Shown here piece by piece: positions 61,225 to 64,000 of a stretch of DNA of 64,000 bases (position 1 is its first letter; each line of letters starts with the position of its first letter). The translations under genes were made by a program, and so were the position numbers. The notes under the pieces are model-generated. The model made no database searches. It had not been told where the DNA came from and worked only from the letters and a program-made list of their open reading frames with translations. This DNA is from Chamaecrista fasciculata (lineage: Eukaryota; Streptophyta; Magnoliopsida; Fabales; Fabaceae), in assembly GCA_003254925.1 (NCBI GenBank), contig QANZ01053186.1:581868-645867 (forward strand), written 5' to 3'.

Positions 61225-63531
61225 ATGGCAACACCACCACCACATGTTGCTCTGTCTTTGTTCTTGTTTTGTATTCCACCATTAATATTATTAACTCCCA
61301 CATCGGCCGATCAATCCGACAATTACATCGTCCACATGGACTTATCCGCCATGCCTAATTCCTTCTCCACCCAACACTCTTGGTATTTATCCACTCTTTC
61401 CTCTGCTCTTTCACTTGCTAACTCTAATAAAACCCTCTTCAATCTTTCTTCCAAACTCATCTATTCCTACCAAAATGTCATCAATGGTTTCACTGCCAAT
61501 CTCTCCCCTGATGAACTCAATGCTCTAAAATCCTCCAACGGCTACATTTCATCAACCCCCGATCTTCCCGTCAAACGCGACACCACCCACTCGCCTAAAT
61601 TTCTCGGCCTCAACGATCTCGCCGGCGCCTGGCCGGAATCCAACTACGGCCAAGACGTCATTATCGGAGTCATCGACACCGGCGTATGGCCAGAGTCTCG
61701 GAGCTTCAACGACATCGACATGCCGGAAATCCCTCAACAATGGAAGGGCCAATGTGAATTTGAAAAAAACTTGTGCAACAAGAAACTCATCGGAGCTAGA
61801 TCCTTCAACAAAGGCCTCCTCGCCAAAAATCCCACCAGTCTCTCTCCATCGAGCGTGAACTCCACGCGCGACACCGACGGCCACGGGACTCACACGTCAT
61901 CCACCGCAGCCGGTAGCGCCGTCGATGGCGCTTCTTTCTTCGGCTACGCTAAGGGCACGGCGAGGGGCGTGGCTCCACGCGCGCGAGTGGCCATGTATAA
62001 AGCCCTGTGGGAAGATGGATCCTACACGTCCGATATCATAGCTGCTATTGATAGTGCAATATCGGACGGTGTACATGTTCTCTCGTTGTCTTTTGGATTC
62101 AATGGCTCTCCTTTGTACGATGATCCTATTGCTATAGCAACATTCGCAGCCATGGAGAAAGGAATTGTGGTGTCCACGTCAGCAGGAAACAGTGGACCTG
62201 GTCTTGGAACCCTTCATAATGGCACACCATGGGTCATAACCGTGGCTGCAGCCACTATGGACCGTGAATTTGGTGGCACGCTTGTTTTAAGCAACAAAGT
62301 CAAACTCAATGGACTCTCTCTTTATCCTGGAAACTTCTCTGCAGCACAAATCCCTATAGTTTTCATGGGGTCATGTGATGACGTCAAGAAATTAATCAAA
62401 TTTAAGACCAAGATTGTGGTGTGTGAAGACAATTACAACACTAGTACTAAATTTGCCGATCAAGTGATGAATGTGGCAAACGCGAAAGTTATAGGAGGCG
62501 TGTTCATATCAAACAACACAGACGCGAGATTCACGCTTGGGTCTATTCCATTCCCGTCCATTTTATTAAGCCCAGCACAAGGGGAAATCGTGAAGGATTT
62601 CATAAAGAAGAATGCACAACCAAAGGCAAGCATGGGTTTCAAAGTCACAACTTTGGGAACAAAAAAAGAACCAAGTGTGGATATTTATAGTTCAAGAGGA
62701 CCATCTTTTAGCTGCCCCTATGTGTTAAAACCTGACGTGGCAGCTCCTGGTACGTCAATTTTAGCTGCATGGCCTTCGAATGTTGCGGTAACAGAGTTAG
62801 GAGAATCCCAGATTCTGTTCAACGACTTCAATTTATTGTCGGGAACATCGATGTCGTGCCCACACGTGGCAGGAATCGCGGCGCTTGTTAAAGGAGCACA
62901 TCCTGATTGGAGCCCTGCAGCCGTTAGATCAGCCATCATGACAACATCTGACATTTGGGACAACACATTAGGATGGATCAGAGACATTGGCGATGGTTAT
63001 AAAACAGCCTCGCCTTTAGCATTGGGATCGGGTCATGTTAACCCGAATAACGCACTGGATCCTGGGTTGATTTACGACGCAAAAACTGAGGATTATGTGA
63101 GTCTTTTATGTGCGTTGAACTTCACACAAAACAACATTAAGAGCATCACTAGATCCTCTAATTACAATTGCTCCAACGTTAATTCCGACCTTAATTATCC
63201 CTCTTTCATTGCGTTCTTCAATGATGCAAACAACTCCAAAACAATAATCAAGGAATTTGAGAGAACAGTGACCTATGTTAGAGAGGGGCCGGCAATCTAC
63301 GTGGCAGCTATAGTAGAAATTGAAGGGTTTAATGTTATTGTCACGCCTAGTACCTTGGTCTTCAGCCAAAAGAACGAGAAGGCAAGCTATAAGGTCAGAA
63401 TTGAAGGTCCGGGAATGATGAAGGAGGAAGTAGCTTTTGGTCATTTAATTTGGGCGTCGAATCCGAATCCGAAGGTACACTTTGTTCGGAGCCCCATTGT
63501 GGTCACCGGTCTCAAGTCTCAACCAATGTAG
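61225..63531 (+). CDS. Subtilisin-like protease, SBT1 family (SBT1.9-like)
   Basis: An intronless 768-aa frame. The ATG at 61225 (MATPPPHVALSLFLF) gives a proper signal peptide with a hydrophobic core at about 8-24; the 13 codons upstream lack an ATG. An I9 propeptide follows (NYIVHMDLSAMP to about residue 110). The catalytic triad is Asp 151 (VIDTGVWPES), His 220 (DGHGTHTSSTAAGS) and Ser 542 (SGTSMSCPHVAG), with oxyanion Asn 322 (SAGNSGPG). A PA domain is inserted at about 350-470 and a fibronectin-III-like C-terminal domain follows at about 650-765. Plant subtilases mature in the secretory pathway and cleave peptides and proteins in the cell wall space. Lack of introns is usual for SBT1. 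The subgroup name is from memory of sequence style, not from an alignment. Confidence 0.93.
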   Translation: MATPPPHVALSLFLFCIPPLILLTPTSADQSDNYIVHMDLSAMPNSFSTQHSWYLSTLSSALSLANSNKTLFNLSSKLIYSYQNVINGFTANLSPDELNALKSSNGYISSTPDLPVKRDTTHSPKFLGLNDLAGAWPESNYGQDVIIGVIDTGVWPESRSFNDIDMPEIPQQWKGQCEFEKNLCNKKLIGARSFNKGLLAKNPTSLSPSSVNSTRDTDGHGTHTSSTAAGSAVDGASFFGYAKGTARGVAPRARVAMYKALWEDGSYTSDIIAAIDSAISDGVHVLSLSFGFNGSPLYDDPIAIATFAAMEKGIVVSTSAGNSGPGLGTLHNGTPWVITVAAATMDREFGGTLVLSNKVKLNGLSLYPGNFSAAQIPIVFMGSCDDVKKLIKFKTKIVVCEDNYNTSTKFADQVMNVANAKVIGGVFISNNTDARFTLGSIPFPSILLSPAQGEIVKDFIKKNAQPKASMGFKVTTLGTKKEPSVDIYSSRGPSFSCPYVLKPDVAAPGTSILAAWPSNVAVTELGESQILFNDFNLLSGTSMSCPHVAGIAALVKGAHPDWSPAAVRSAIMTTSDIWDNTLGWIRDIGDGYKTASPLALGSGHVNPNNALDPGLIYDAKTEDYVSLLCALNFTQNNIKSITRSSNYNCSNVNSDLNYPSFIAFFNDANNSKTIIKEFERTVTYVREGPAIYVAAIVEIEGFNVIVTPSTLVFSQKNEKASYKVRIEGPGMMKEEVAFGHLIWASNPNPKVHFVRSPIVVTGLKSQPM

Positions 63532-64000
63532 TCAAACAGCTTAGCTTAAAGCTAATTGCAAGTGTGAAAATTATTGGAAATACTATTCTATATATGTGTT
63601 ATGATAAGTGTTATTACTATTGAGATTATTCAGCATTATTAATTAGTAGAAAATGTTAATTTCGAATGTTGGCTTTGCATCAGGCATCACAGGATTATTC
63701 ACATTTTATCTCATTTGCTACACTTTTAATTAGACAAAAAAAAATATATATATGTTAAAAGTAACTCATAGTTCAAACTTCTTCGTTGTATTCAGAATTA
63801 AAACGAAAGAGAAATAATAAACTTTGCTTGTTTAACCATAAATTAAGTTGTCCAATTTTGAGACTCGATTTTTTTTTTTTTGCTTACGGTCTCAATCAGA
63901 TAGAGAAAATATTCTTCAAAAGCAATAAGTAGCTTTAAACTCGTCACATTTAAACTTAAAACGAAATAAATATAATCACATTCAATAGTTTTAGGACTAA
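63532..64000. other. 3' flank of subtilase gene
   Basis: The 3' untranslated region and AT-rich DNA. Nothing further was recognised before the window ends. Confidence 0.5.

Noticed and set aside
61552..61893. Minus-strand frame across the subtilase gene
   Set aside because: Antisense shadow of a GC-rich part of the subtilase coding sequence.

Overview
This is a stretch of plant nuclear DNA. It has AT-rich intergenic space, GT-AG introns, and protein families found only in land plants (AGO7, CDKB2, NAC, AP2/ERF, plant subtilase). The mobile elements are typical of a eudicot, probably a rosid; I cannot name the species. Single N characters occur at 13638, 46637 and 50663.

Layout, left to right. 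An intact three-exon ARGONAUTE7 gene lies on the minus strand (576-4111). A 1.8-kb LTR-like insertion in its 5' leader separates the coding region from its upstream DNA. Then come about 6 kb of short repeats, including a SINE with a perfect 15-bp target duplication and Mutator-like foldback elements. A broken AP2/ERF gene follows (11830-12779, minus). Next are a polytopic membrane protein (15347-16336, plus) and an orphan 3' exon of a plant RING-H2 family (18045-18917). From 20.6 to 28 kb lies a decayed, divergent poly(A)-binding-protein gene. Its 3' end and the flank of the next gene were tandemly duplicated (about 3.3 kb, junction near 25063), and the copies were then invaded by a LINE fragment and a nest of very short Helitrons. 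The next gene encodes a NAC-domain protein (28277-30651, plus).

The right half is mostly intact genes on the plus strand: the mitotic kinase CDKB2 (33466-35362) with an MSA-like promoter motif; an MBR1/MBR2-like RING-H2 ubiquitin ligase (41955-45386) whose conserved first codon reads GTG; a receptor-like kinase of the At1g01540 type (47306-49745); and an intronless SBT1-type subtilase (61225-63531). Between them are foldback elements, two small LTRs with TG...CA ends and 5-bp target duplications, and a complete 3.8-kb hAT transposon (54484-58303). The transposon has terminal inverted repeats, a perfect 8-bp target duplication and an uninterrupted 822-codon ZMYM1-like transposase.

The host genes do not form a pathway. 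AGO7 (tasiRNA biogenesis), CDKB2 (G2/M control), NAC and ERF factors, two RING proteins, a receptor-like kinase and a secreted protease are an ordinary mixed neighbourhood. I found no convincing unknown multi-gene system. What stands out is structural: a datable tandem duplication with nested Helitrons, an apparently intact hAT element, a transposon in the AGO7 leader, and several genes caught in the process of breaking.
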